The notes below the pieces were generated by a model that worked only from the letters and a program-made list of their open reading frames with translations, searched no databases and was not told the origin of the DNA. Made by a program: the position numbers and the translations under genes. Positions 21,383 to 31,717 of a stretch of DNA of 64,000 bases are shown here, piece after piece (position 1 is the stretch's first letter; the number at the start of each line of letters is the position of its first letter). The DNA comes from Pseudocercospora fijiensis CIRAD86. Lineage: Eukaryota > Ascomycota > Dothideomycetes > Mycosphaerellales > Mycosphaerellaceae. Where the stretch lies: contig NW_006921533.1 in NCBI RefSeq assembly GCF_000340215.1, positions 5,172,979 through 5,236,978 on the forward strand, in the 5' to 3' direction.

Positions 21383-22894
21383 TTAGATTGGATCATGATT
21401 CGATCGTCCAACAATTCTTGCACTCAGATCCGGCTCTCGCTCAAACTCCTCGTCGAAGGGCCACATTGGTCTCGCAATGTTCTTGTGGCCCAGCCTCTTC
21501 AAATCTTGATCCACACCGCCAGGCGTAAGCGCAAGCATCCAATCCGCACTCATGTCGTAAAGATCTGGCTCCAGGTACCCGATCTTCACAATTACCACAT
21601 CGGCACCGTGCCTTGCGTCCAGATCCAGATTCTTGAAATCGACTTCCTTGTGGAATGGCTTTCGAAACTCGGTGAGAATGATGAAGACATTGCTGACTTG
21701 CAACACGGCTTCCCTCACAGCCCACTTATCTCCCTTTCTCAACGAGTGAACACGGCCAGTCATCGTGATCGGACCATGATGAATGGCGTCAACCTCTGCA
21801 CCAGCAGTAACAGTCACGGTCTCCCCGACTCCAGCTTCGAAACACTTCTCCACAGCCTGAGGTCCAGGTAAGCTCGCATAGATCACCCTCATCCCATCAT
21901 CTCCTTTGAATTCTTCCCTTCTCAAGATCTTGTCCAAACTCCATGTCACATCACCACTCCCCCCAGCAGTTGGATTGTCACCAGAGTCCGAGATATAGTA
22001 AGGCCTCTTCGCATCCACCTTCACAGCTTGATCCAAACATTCCTCGAGACTACCCGTCGGTGCCACGAATTTGAACTCTTTCCTCGCATCCCAAAACAGT
22101 CTGGCCAACTTCTCTGCTCCATCACATACGACCTTCTCATCCCCACCTGTCACGACTACTACAGCGCAATTCCTGGCATCATCGCCCCAAGCATATCCGA
22201 CCCAAATTGCAGCGTCCAAGACACTTGGGAGCGCTTCGATCTCTGGAACTGCGGCATAGATTCGATCTGCAGGCGCATCTCGAGTTGATGTCATTTCTCC
22301 TGTTAAGAGTATGGGAACTGGTATCCAGGCTTTGATAGGTAAGTAATCCTTCCTACCTTCTGACCTCATCTTCAAAACTTCAATAAGATTTCGGAGCGCG
22401 CGTTCTTTCGTCTCCATGACATCGATATGTGGTGCTGTACGATAACACGTCACGAGATCCAATTGAGAAATGAGCGAATGCGAGACATTGCCATGCAAGT
22501 CCATGGACGCAGATACCACTACATCTCGCCCGACGACGTTTCGAATTCTTGAAAGTAATTCTGCCTCAGCGTCTTCAAAGCCTTCGACATGCATGGCGCC
22601 ATGGATATCGAACCAAAGTCCATCGAGTTGCGGTCCTTCGTCGAGGGTCTTTTGCAATCTTGTTGTGATTTCCGAGGAGAGTTGTTCAAATGCCTCTCGT
22701 GTGACGATTCCGCCAGGTAAGGAGTGGCCAGTGAGTGTTCCGATAAACGTCGCGGATGGTGGCAGGATGGATTGGTATTGTTCCAAGATCTCGTCGCCGC
22801 GCTTGGGGTGGAAGGCTGCTGCGTTAGTGCGGGCTGGAGAGAATGTCGAGTTTTCACAGCCTAGGCCGGCAATTGCAATGGTTGGTTTGAACAT
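21383..22894 (-). CDS. MlrC-like (M81 family) protein
   Basis: A 503-residue single-exon protein of the MlrC family, named after the bacterial microcystin-degradation protein, with an N-terminal DUF1485-type domain and a C-terminal MlrC domain. Family members are proposed metallopeptidases or hydrolases; the fungal substrate is unknown. Visible landmarks are the GCENSTFSP start, DIHGAMH and MDLHGN with likely metal-ligand Asp/His, and the SDSGDNPTAGGSGD motif that opens the second domain. I start at the ATG giving MFKPTIAIAG, because the upstream extension would precede the conserved first strand. No signal peptide is present, so the protein is probably cytosolic. Confidence 0.85.
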   Translation of the reverse strand: MFKPTIAIAGLGCENSTFSPARTNAAAFHPKRGDEILEQYQSILPPSATFIGTLTGHSLPGGIVTREAFEQLSSEITTRLQKTLDEGPQLDGLWFDIHGAMHVEGFEDAEAELLSRIRNVVGRDVVVSASMDLHGNVSHSLISQLDLVTCYRTAPHIDVMETKERALRNLIEVLKMRSEGRKDYLPIKAWIPVPILLTGEMTSTRDAPADRIYAAVPEIEALPSVLDAAIWVGYAWGDDARNCAVVVVTGGDEKVVCDGAEKLARLFWDARKEFKFVAPTGSLEECLDQAVKVDAKRPYYISDSGDNPTAGGSGDVTWSLDKILRREEFKGDDGMRVIYASLPGPQAVEKCFEAGVGETVTVTAGAEVDAIHHGPITMTGRVHSLRKGDKWAVREAVLQVSNVFIILTEFRKPFHKEVDFKNLDLDARHGADVVIVKIGYLEPDLYDMSADWMLALTPGGVDQDLKRLGHKNIARPMWPFDEEFEREPDLSARIVGRSNHDPI

Positions 22895-23481
22895 GGCTGA
22901 GAAAATGTTGTTGGAAAACGGAAATCGATAACGAAAGGGAAGTGCTGGTGCTCGGTGTATACATCGGCCGGCGGCCAAGCTTTTCGGCGGAGCTGTAGTA
23001 GGTAGCTGCAGCTTTCATGCAGGTGCCATTGGAGCTTCGTCAATCTTGACTGCACCTTCTGTGGTTCAAAGATGAGTCGATGCTACTTCTAAGGTTCTTC
23101 CAGCAACAACAGGCTGCGGACGAGAAGGAATTGCAGACAGTGTACTTAGGAGCAGCGGAGCCTTACACAATGCCAAGGCTTGCAACACATATCAGCCAAT
23201 CCACCATTCTTTGAACACGGCAAGTCAGAAGGAAAATTGCTTTTGCATCTTGAACTCAACTTGGAACGCCAGGACCCATCGAAATTGCAGTCTCGAGATA
23301 CACGACGGTCGTCTCCCGTTGCCAAGGATTGACTCTCCAGTATCATCATTGTCAAGGCCCTTACGTCCCCATTCGGACACCGCGCTCTTGCTCGCCTGTC
23401 TGGCTTGTGTTGATAGACTCAGATAAACGCGCAAACCAGCATATACATTCGCTCAGAGACAATGTGCTCGTCCAGACACAA
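22895..23481. other. intergenic, no supported gene
   Basis: Only short overlapping frames are present, and the sequence near 22,895-23,050 is expected to contain the MlrC promoter. Nothing else is recognised before the tRNA gene. Confidence 0.4.
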
Positions 23482-23586
23482 GGCGCTTTGGTCTAGTGGT
23501 ATGATACCTGCTTCGGGTTTTTCAACCTGATAGATTCAATCTATCGCTTCTGTAGGTGGCCCCCAGTTCAACCCTGGGAAGCGCCC
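23482..23586 (+). tRNA. tRNA-Pro(CGG) with a 33-nt intron
   Basis: The acceptor stem GGCGCTT pairs with AAGCGCC (23579-23585). The D-arm region reads TCTAGTGGTATGAT. The anticodon stem CCTGC pairs with GTAGG through one G-U pair, and the T arm is CCCAG-TTCAACC-CTGGG. The anticodon CGG lies at 23514-23516. A 33-nt intron (23518-23550) sits after position 37, the normal place for nuclear tRNA introns. A run of seven T follows at 23593. Confidence 0.93.
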
Positions 23587-23592
23587 TGAGCC

Positions 23593-23599
23593 TTTTTTT
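23593..23599 (+). terminator. RNA polymerase III poly-T terminator
   Basis: Seven consecutive T residues lie seven bases after the mature end of the tRNA-Pro gene, as is usual for Pol III termination. Confidence 0.85.
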
Positions 23600-24186
23600 G
23601 TCCTTGTGTCGTTTTTCTGTTACTTGGTCAACATCGGAAGGAAGCTGTTCTTTACCGTCGTGACTAGCACTACAATTGCCATAACACCTGTAGATATCAT
23701 GACTGTGATGATTGTGATGATTGTCCAAGAGGTTCTCTTGCCCATTCCTCCCACCCTCAATTAAGAGGGACATGAGAAGCAGGCCTTCTATTCCCGGTGC
23801 TAAGATTGATATACCAACGCTCCGTTCCAGGCACTTCTCATATGAGGAGAAGACCCGGGCAAGTGCTAAGACACCTGCATCGCTGGGTAAGGGGGAGAGA
23901 AAGGAAATGAGAATTGGTAGAAATTGATGAAACCTTTGCTTTCTTTTGAGACAAGCCTGGCTTCAATCAAGCCAAAATGGATGTCATGGCAGTGGGCCAG
24001 ACATCAGCAGCCATCAAGGCTGAAGTTCCGTACGTATCAAGCACATCGTATCGTAGCGCCCATTTTCACGAGCCGAATTCAAGTATCGCATCACTTTCGC
24101 CGAAGTGTCCGTTTCATTTCCTCTACCAGAACGCCAGCGGTCCGAATTTCAACTTACCGCACCAGAACATGCCAAGGTCAATGCAA
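23600..24186. other. intergenic, nothing recognised
   Basis: Short frames only. The right side probably carries the 3' untranslated region of the PRPP synthetase gene. Confidence 0.4.
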
Positions 24187-26081
24187 TCAGTCCATGATAT
24201 GGTAGAGCTGACTTATAGACTCTCCATGATGGTTCCGTCGGATCGCCTCAGCCAAGAGTCCAGAGACGTCCAGGACAATGAGTTTCCGGGACTTGCGTCT
24301 GGTCTCCTCCGGGATAGGGAACGCGTTGGTTACGATGACCGCCTCGATCTCGTCGCACTCTTCAAGCTGCTGCAAACTATCGCCGCCGAAGAGACCATGC
24401 GTAGCCATGCAGTAGACTTTTGTTGCCTGCCCTCGCTTGACCACAGTCTCCGCTGCAGCAATCCAGGACCCCGCCTTGTCAATCATATCGTCCACGATGA
24501 TGACCGATCTGTCACGAACGTTACCGACAAGTGTGACGTGAGTTTCGATCTCTGGATTCTGCAGAGCTTCTTCTTCCTCTTCGTCGGAGTGTGTTGCATC
24601 GCCGGTACCGCCAAGGGCACCGCCCTGGCCGTTGCCAGCGCCCCAGCGAGAAGACGTTGTGGAGACAAAGGACTGCATCATATGCTCCGATGCATCCTCA
24701 TCCTCACTGGACTGTCGATTGCGATTCGCGGAGTAATGAGACATGCATGGTGAAGGCACATCGTCGTCCACAATGTGGCCATGAATGAGGCGGCCTGTGA
24801 TGACATCTCTAGCCCGCTCGTCTGTGTCATCGTCGCCTTCTGACTCTTCATAGCCGTCGTCATCGCGTGATGGCTCTACGGTCGGCACAGTCCGCACACG
24901 TTGAAGACCAACGCTCTCTGCACTGTCTTCAGCCTTCTTCTGGTCCGTTTCTTCGCTTACTTCGTCGATCGAATCAGGTCGATGTGCGTTCGTTAACGGA
25001 TGTGGTGTAGGACCACTGCCGTTCGCCAGTCTTGCTTGCGCAGCAGAAGCGTAGCTTGTTGCACGAGGAGCTGATGGACGATACGGATATCTGCGGACCC
25101 CGTGAGTTGGCGATTTTGACTTGGGACTTGCCCAATCTCGCTCTTTAGGATCGCGCTGCGTCCGATCTGGCGATGTCTTGTTCTTGTCAGGCGAGTGCAG
25201 TCGACTTTCCTCTGCGTCTTCTTCCAGAGCCTCGCGATCATTCGTGCCGTCTCCACCCAGCCTTTCAAATATTGCCGAGCTCATCATGCTTGGCGGATGC
25301 TTAGGTTTTCTCCTGTCTGTGGTCACAATGCCAAAGTGCAAGCCCAACCTATCGGCCAAACTCGTCACTCTCTTTGTTCCACCTGGATTCTTGCTCACCA
25401 CCACGCTGTCAAACCAATCTGGAATATTTTGGCGAATCCATTTGCTAAGGATTGTTTCGGCGAAGAGGTTGTCAACGGGACATTTGAAGAAGCCCTGCAT
25501 CTGTGTGGCATGTAGGTCAATGGTGATGACGTGGTTAACGCCAGCGACTTTGACGAGGTTCGCGAGCATGCGGGCTGTGATAGCTCCTCGGTGAGCCTTC
25601 TTCTTCGATTGACGCGAGTATGGGAAGTACGGCATAACAGCTATAAGCAGTATCAGCATTCAGTCTCCAAGGTCGGGCCAAGCCGGAATCTGTATGTCTG
25701 TCTTGCTCACTCACCTGTAATACTGCGGGCAGAGCCACCTTTGCAGGCAGAGATCATGATGAGCATTTCCATAACATTGTCGTTGATCCTGACCAGTCAG
25801 CGGAGCTTCATGCAAAGTATCGAGCTCGATCATCATACTGGCTGCTCCCACTCTGCACAATAAAGACATCTTGATCGCGAACCGAGGTTTCTTCAAGGCA
25901 GGTTAGCAGCGCGTCGCACGACTCGGGGGCAAGTGAAGTTATTCATACTGATCTCAACCGACGTCTCGCCGTTGGCGAATTTCTTCAGGTCGACCTCCGC
26001 CGGCTTCTGCCCGAGTCTCTGGCAAATCGCGTTGACCAGATTCGGGCAGCTCGAACCCGAAAAGATGGTAGCACCCCTCAT
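24187..26081 (-). CDS. ribose-phosphate pyrophosphokinase (PRPP synthetase) with long insert
   Basis: Four exons, 26081-25949, 25890-25839, 25788-25715 and 25640-24187, join in phase to 570 residues. The enzyme makes PRPP from ribose 5-phosphate and ATP for nucleotide, His and Trp synthesis. Conserved blocks include FANGETSVEI, QDVFIVQSGS, MPYFPYSRQSKKKAHRGAITA, VDLHATQMQGFF and VVSKNPGGTKRVTSLADR. The PRPP-binding loop IIVDDMIDKAGSW differs from the usual DTAGT. Ordinary PRPP synthetases have about 320 residues. Here a polar, acidic insert of some 200 residues, rich in Ser, Asp, Glu and Arg, separates the catalytic halves, as in yeast Prs5 and Prs1 types. Such isoforms act in hetero-oligomers. 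The ATG giving MRGATIFSG matches the family start. Confidence 0.88.
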
Positions 26082-26564
26082 GGCTGGTATGGAGAAGGTG
26101 TAGTTGGTGGTTATTGGCGGGTAGATAACCTCCAAAGAGGCATCACCATATGGGAAGAGCGTTCGGGGGTGAGTTGGTTGGTCACATTGTCGCAATAGTG
26201 AAGACGCTGAAATCCTAGTCCAAAGAAAAGAACTCGGCTCGGAGCACGGGCCGCTGATTACGGCTGTTAGCTCAAACTCTATTCGGATGCAGCACGTGAG
26301 ACGCTTCCTCTTTCGACTGCCGGCATGTGGGAGGTTCGGTTATCGAAGTGAAGCTCGAAATCATTCCTTTTTCATTTCAGCATCTACTCTAGCACTACAC
26401 TTCTCCCTACTACAGAAAATCATCCAAGTTCGCATTGTGTTCCTGCAGTGGTGCTTAGTTCTCTGACTCCTTATCAAGGATTCCCACGTTGTCATGCAGC
26501 GAATGGGATTCTGAGTGTGGGCGGTCAGTGCTGCCTGACTCGACCCTTTTGATCGTTTCGAAAG
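26082..26564. promoter_or_regulatory. upstream region of the PRPP synthetase gene
   Basis: This gap separates the PRPP synthetase start from the stop of the GNAT gene, both on the minus strand. A CACGTG hexamer occurs at about 26,293-26,298, a possible bHLH site. Nothing else is recognised. Confidence 0.35.
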
Positions 26565-27167
26565 CTACCTGGATATCATAGGAGCGCTTGGGACATCATA
26601 CGCAAGAAGCTGTCGGTCTTCCGATGCATTCCGATTTCCTGAGAACTGATTGGACAATTCTCGATAGAAGACTGCCACCTCATAATCGTTTTCTGGCACA
26701 ATGGCTGCAAACGTGAAACCAGATCGGATGTAGAAATCTCGCAGTTTGGAGTTGCCAGCCCAGCAATCGAGAATGATTGTGCCCCCGCCAAAAACTTCTT
26801 CTAGGTGTTTGACATAGTCCCCAATGAAACCCCTACCAAGACCACGACCTTGGTGATTAGGGTCGAGCATGACAGAGTAGAGGTAAATCCAGGGCTTGCA
26901 ATAGTTGCTCAAGGAGAAATTGACAGCCACTGGATAGTAGTCATGTTGTATTGCTCCCGTGCTCGCAGCGCCAATAATCTGTGCAGTCAATTGATCTTCT
27001 AAGATGAAGCACTCATGCCTTCCAATCTCTTCCGATATTTGCTCTACCTTTACAGCCCTGAGATGCTGCAAACTCCCGGATGCCGCAAGAGCGGCTTGAA
27101 CTCGCTGCGATAATTGAACTACGGCCTCGGCGTCTTGCTGGCGGGCAAGTCGTGTGATGGTGATCAT
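26565..27167 (-). CDS. GNAT-family N-acetyltransferase
   Basis: A 200-residue single-exon GNAT protein that should transfer acetyl from acetyl-CoA to an amine; the acceptor is unknown. The acetyl-CoA pyrophosphate-binding loop QGRGLGRG lies at residues 106-113, after the strand IYLYSVMLDP, and the C-terminal FYIRSGFTF segment is the family's last conserved helix-strand. The first 60 residues, with a REDAEAV-like helix, fit the normal N-terminus. There is no targeting signal, so it is probably cytosolic. It is not related closely to the other GNAT gene at 56.6 kb. Confidence 0.8.
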   Translation of the reverse strand: MITITRLARQQDAEAVVQLSQRVQAALAASGSLQHLRAVKVEQISEEIGRHECFILEDQLTAQIIGAASTGAIQHDYYPVAVNFSLSNYCKPWIYLYSVMLDPNHQGRGLGRGFIGDYVKHLEEVFGGGTIILDCWAGNSKLRDFYIRSGFTFAAIVPENDYEVAVFYRELSNQFSGNRNASEDRQLLAYDVPSAPMISR

Positions 27168-27706
27168 TGTCGGCGCTCTCGGTCCTGGTCCTTCTCATGG
27201 ACAGGACTTATTTTCATGTGCCACGATGAATCTGTGGCAGCGCCCGAAGGATGAGGTCCTGCTGACTCGCGTGCGGCATTGGCGAGCTGTGATGGCTCTC
27301 AGAGGAGAAGGGAAGGGCGCACGAGGCGTTTCAGGGACTGTGGATGACATCGAGTCATGGCCATGAATGGTGCTTGCGCATGGTATCCCAATGCGACTGT
27401 TCTACTCGTGATACCTCCACGAGATAAACAAATACGCCAGATGTAGGACGACATATGTATAGTGACGCGTAGCGAAGGAGGAAGGGAGGATGACGAAGGG
27501 TCGGTGGCTTGTGAATGACGAAAGCGTGCCAAGGCATGTGTGCCTCAACACCACGTTTGGCATCGGAGGTTCAAGCTGGTCTTTCCCTGCCACCCTTCAA
27601 CGCCGGTCACCGCCCAGTGAAGAAATCGATTCGCGTGCATCCATCTCAGATCAGACATATCTGAGACTCGCCATCCAGCAGAGCTGAAATCGCCTGACCG
27701 CCCGCA
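27168..27706. other. divergent intergenic region
   Basis: It lies between the starts of the minus-strand GNAT gene and the plus-strand Pom33-like gene, so it should carry both promoters. The short frames here conflict with each other. No motif is convincing. Confidence 0.4.
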
Positions 27707-28661
27707 ATGGCCCCTCCAGCACCGGGCGCCTCTCTGCAGGAGAGATTGTTGGCTCTGGCCCAAACGCTCCAGTTTGTAAGAAAGCTACGAGCTGGGGAGT
27801 ATGGAAGACATACGCTGACACTGTTAGGCATGGTTCGTCGGGCACGTCACGCTCCTGCTCACCACAACCCGCTATACTTTGAGCTACATCTTCCTCAAGT
27901 ACTACAGCCGCTGGGCGCAGTTCAGCTACCGTACCGCCTTTATCGCCGCTGCTGCAACCTATGGTATTGTCGTATTCAAGGGTTACCGGGCACGTGCGAA
28001 GAGCGGCAAGCAGCCAGCCAGCCCATTGGCTTTGGTTGGAGATGAGAATGTGCAGTACCTGGGTAAGCAGGCACACTCGAGCAGGCAAGCTGAACAGCTA
28101 TACTGATAAGACCTTTGTACAGCAATGGCCCTCCTTTGGCTTTTCTCCCGCCAGTACCCGCTCGCGATGCTCCCATACGCCGTCTACAGCATCTTCCACG
28201 TCCTGACCTACACCCGCGGAATCCTCCTCCCCACCATCCAGCCGCCTCCAGCGACCCCTGCTGGACAGAAGCCACAATCAAGCGGCCTTGCAGACACCAT
28301 TGGTCGCTTCGTCAAGGACTACTATGATGCTAGCATGTCCATTGTCGCTGGCCTCGAGCTCGCGCTCTGGTTCCGCATCGCTGGCTCAGCTCTTATCTTC
28401 CAGAAGGGCAGCTGGATCATCCTCGTCGTGTATACCATCTTCCTCCGTGCTCGCATCTCCCAGAGCACTTTCGTCCAGGGCATGATCAAGCAGCTCGGCG
28501 CTCGCGGCGACGCCCTTGTCCAGCGCCAGGACGTGCCGCCCGCTGCACGAAATGCATGGGAGACTATCAAAGGCGTGCTCAAGACAGTCCACGACCAGAC
28601 CGATATCAACCACTACATTGGGGGTGCCCCTCCTCAGGCTCAACCAAAGAAGGCACAGTAG
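27707..28661 (+). CDS. Pom33/Per33 (TMEM33) family membrane protein
   Basis: Exons 27707-27775, 27828-28062 and 28123-28661 join to 280 residues. The family sits in the ER and nuclear envelope, where Pom33 helps distribute nuclear pore complexes. The N-terminus (APGASLQERLLALAQTLQF) leads into hydrophobic segments: one spanning the first exon join, another at about residues 65-85, a pair in the third exon starting MALLWLFSRQYPLAML, and one near SWIILVVYTIFL. The C-terminal tail is amphipathic and basic, the kind shown in yeast to contact membranes and importins. The first intron starts GTAAGA and the second GTAAGC; both end in AG and restore conserved residues. Confidence 0.85.
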
Positions 28662-29736
28662 ATGTATTGGAACTGGTAACGGCGCACGAAGCATAGACAC
28701 GAGCAACGTCGAGACGGCCAACAGGAATTGGAGCGATGTTGGGGAGGCTGATGAAAACAAGGAGAACATTTTAAGCAGGGCCGCGCGAGAAGCTGCACAC
28801 CTGCACGGCAAAGTTGTTGATGAGAGGATAACCTGGGTTGAATTACCTGGTAAGCTTGGGCGCGTTGAGCTGCTCTGCTTATACTAGTATAGTAGGGCTT
28901 AGCCGGGCGTACAGGTAATTGCATTTGAATGATATTGTCAGCTTGTACACACAAAGTGCTGGAATTGCAACTATCCTAAATTGCTTTTATACTCAGGCAT
29001 CATTGCAGAGCTCGTAACCGACTTAATCCGGCCCCCAAAAGCAGATGATGACCAGAGTCGACCAAGCGCTCAGCCTCCTTGCCCACTTCCAACAACCATG
29101 CGCTCACATGTAGCATGATGTGCGAAGACGATAGAAGAGAAAGGTAAGGCTGCTACTAGTAGATCACAGTCAGTCATAGAGCGAGCAGAAGGTCTCTCCA
29201 ATTTCCTGAAGAGAAGAGAAGAATCATAAGGTATGCCCCAAGCAAGATCAATCAGAACCAAGTGTAAGCTACCTCAATAGTCATGGCAGTAACTGACATA
29301 CAACGTTCATTGCAGTCTTCAGCAAAAGAAGCAACGCCATATAGGTTTGCCGAAATGAGCAAAACCATTCGCTCTCTTCTCATCTATGACCTTGGCCGGC
29401 CTCGAGTAGCTTGTGACATCTAGTGCCTCGTGGTGTTCAGCGTCGGACATATCCTGCTAGGAAGTCCTTTATCAAGCGTCTACGACTGATGTCCGCCAAT
29501 CTAGTTTTATCAGAGCTTCATGGCCATAAAGCTCGGGAAGAAATGTCTGAGCGGTGTTGAGCTTATACAGCTAACAGGCCCTCTAGGTCTGGCTCTTCAG
29601 CCTCCCGTTCAGCGACAGTGGGGCCGTTTGACACCAATCCTCCCCGAACTTCATATTCGACTCGCTCCGATCGAGACCTTAGCGGGGGCACTTTTGGCGG
29701 CATAAAGGATATCAAGCACAAGATGTGACCGCCATC
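28662..29736. other. intergenic, no supported gene
   Basis: A 1.1 kb stretch with only short frames on both strands. The ends should hold the 3' regions of the convergent Pom33-like and transporter genes. I see no repeat or RNA gene. Confidence 0.45.
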
Positions 29737-31175
29737 TCACACCCATCTTGACCCACCATTCCGTCGTCGCATAAGCGTAAACCACAGCACAAACAAGTTG
29801 CAAGCTCCGGCGACCATAATGCAGCCAGCAAAGAGCTGTAGTCCGAGATAATCGGTCTTGCCATCCTTGCTCGATGCAGAAGCAAGTGCTGCAGCAATCG
29901 GAGGTCCGATCAAGCTAGCAATAGAGCCAAAGCCTTGTGCCATGCCAAGTCGGGCTCCGTAGACCTTGGGGTCCGAACAGACTTTGGGAAAGACAGTCGG
30001 CGGCAGTGGAATCAAAGCTCCACTGAAACAGCCATAGAGCGCTGCAATGGTGATAAAGCCACCCAAAGAGTTGACGCCGTGCCAGGCGATTGCGACAATA
30101 CCAGATACGAGTACGCAGGTGATCCAATTGACCATGACGCCGACTCTTGATGCCGAGTAGCCCGCGACAAGACGTCCGAGAATACTGCTGGCTTGAGAGA
30201 TCATGGACACGTAAAGGGACATGCTGCGCGAGATGCCTAGAATGAGTTCGCCATAAGACGGAATGAAGATGAAGGGTACCATGTAGCCGCAGAATATAAG
30301 CTGGATATCGTCAGCACTCCGGACCAAGCACGGCCATGCGTGTTACCCACAAAGTTACTGCTACTGTATAGCCAAAATGGGAGGTCAGTCAAAGCACCGC
30401 GATCGAACAACTTTCGCTTCGATCCGGATGCAATATCTCCCAGATTCGCTGCACCCCAAAGCAAAAGTGGAAATGAGATCAATGAGTATGTTGCCAACAT
30501 GACAAACGCGATGACGCGCACGGTCCAGCCGAAGCTCAGCTTTCCAATCAACTGCTGGAAGATGAGAGTGTATATGATGCCACCGACCGGCGCTCCACAC
30601 GTCGTAACTCCCATAGCGACAGCTCTGTGTTTCTTGAAGGATCTTCCCACCAAAGCTAAACCGGGCAGGTACAGCAGGCCATTGGAGAGGCCCATCAGAA
30701 CACCTTGGGTAAGCATGAGCTGCCAGTATGTGGTACTGACACTCATGAGAAAGACGCCGAGGGTCTCGCCCAGAGCACCGACGATGAGCATGGTCCGAAA
30801 GTATCCGAGATCGAAAAGAGGTCCACTGATGACGCCGATCAAAATGAGAAGGAAGATGGTGACTGTTCCGATCCATGAGATGGAGCTTGCGGACTCATCA
30901 GGAATGTAGCTGACTTCGTAATAGCTCTGGAATGAGCCAAATGCGAACGACATGCCCCAGAGATTGCCGAAGACAATGAACGAGCCCATGACTTGCAGCC
31001 ACGCTCTGGTTCCGCCATCTTGCAAGGCGTCTGGTGTTGGCGGAGAGATGACTGTCGTAATCAGTGCAGCCGGAGGTGGCTTTTCGTCCTGTGGTGCGTC
31101 GTCTTTCTCCATGTCTACCGAAAGCTCTTTCTCCTCATCCCTAGCCGAGGACAATGCAGTCTTCTTTTTGTCCAT
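29737..31175 (-). CDS. MFS transporter, monocarboxylate-transporter-like (MCT) type
   Basis: Exons 31175-30351 and 30300-29737 join across a 50-nt intron (GTGGGT..CAG) to 462 residues. A polar N-terminal tail of about 55 residues is followed by twelve predicted membrane segments. The conserved MCT start DGGTRAWLQVMGSF, here with Arg-Ala rather than the more usual Tyr-Gly after DGG, opens the first segment. SKKHRAVA-like and GLGLLIG-like blocks occur in loops 4-5 and 10-11. Fungal members move small organic acids, riboflavin or siderophore-related compounds; the substrate here cannot be told. It is one of three genes or remnants of this type in the window (also 33.7 and 41.6 kb). Confidence 0.85.
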
Positions 31176-31717
31176 GACAATAGCAGAAGTGTGCTCCAGC
31201 TTCTACTTATACCAGAAAGAACGACAATTCTGTTTCCCGCAATAACATCTTCCCCAGAACTGTAGAATGGAGGTAGAGCGGAGTAGGCGAAAAAGCGGGA
31301 TTGGAGAAATAGCGGGCAGAGAAAGAGGAAGCTGTTTCACTTACCTAAAGCACACAACGTGGCCCGCCTAAATTGAATAGTGCAGGCCGAGGAGTCGATG
31401 GTGTACTTGCGGAACTCGGCATCATCTTGCATCTTGGCTTTCATGATGATTACAAATGATATTGATATTGATCTGCGTCGATATCATCCACCTGCAAGAC
31501 CAAACATCATCCTGCGGTTGGATACAGGCGTGGAATCCCGAAGATCGCAGTCGGATTGTCGAGGACAGAACAGATGTACAAGAGCAGAATATACCGCAAG
31601 CCGGCGAACGAACATCGAGACAGACGCTACTGTGATATGCAATATAACAAGATGTTATCACGAGATCGATGCAGGTGGTGTCTGAGTAGCAAGCCTCACC
31701 TCACGTCCTCATCAAAA
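31176..31717. other. intergenic, nothing recognised
   Basis: It should contain the promoter of the minus-strand transporter (left) and the 3' region of the beta-lactamase-fold gene (right). Open frames are short and conflicting. Confidence 0.4.

Noticed and set aside
24483..24668. Small frames inside the PRPP synthetase insert on both strands
   Set aside because: They are shadows of the Ser/Asp/Glu-rich insert, which is in frame with both catalytic halves.
30340..30909. A 189-codon plus-strand frame inside the MCT transporter
   Set aside because: The minus-strand transporter has all its membrane segments and a clean intron; this is antisense noise.
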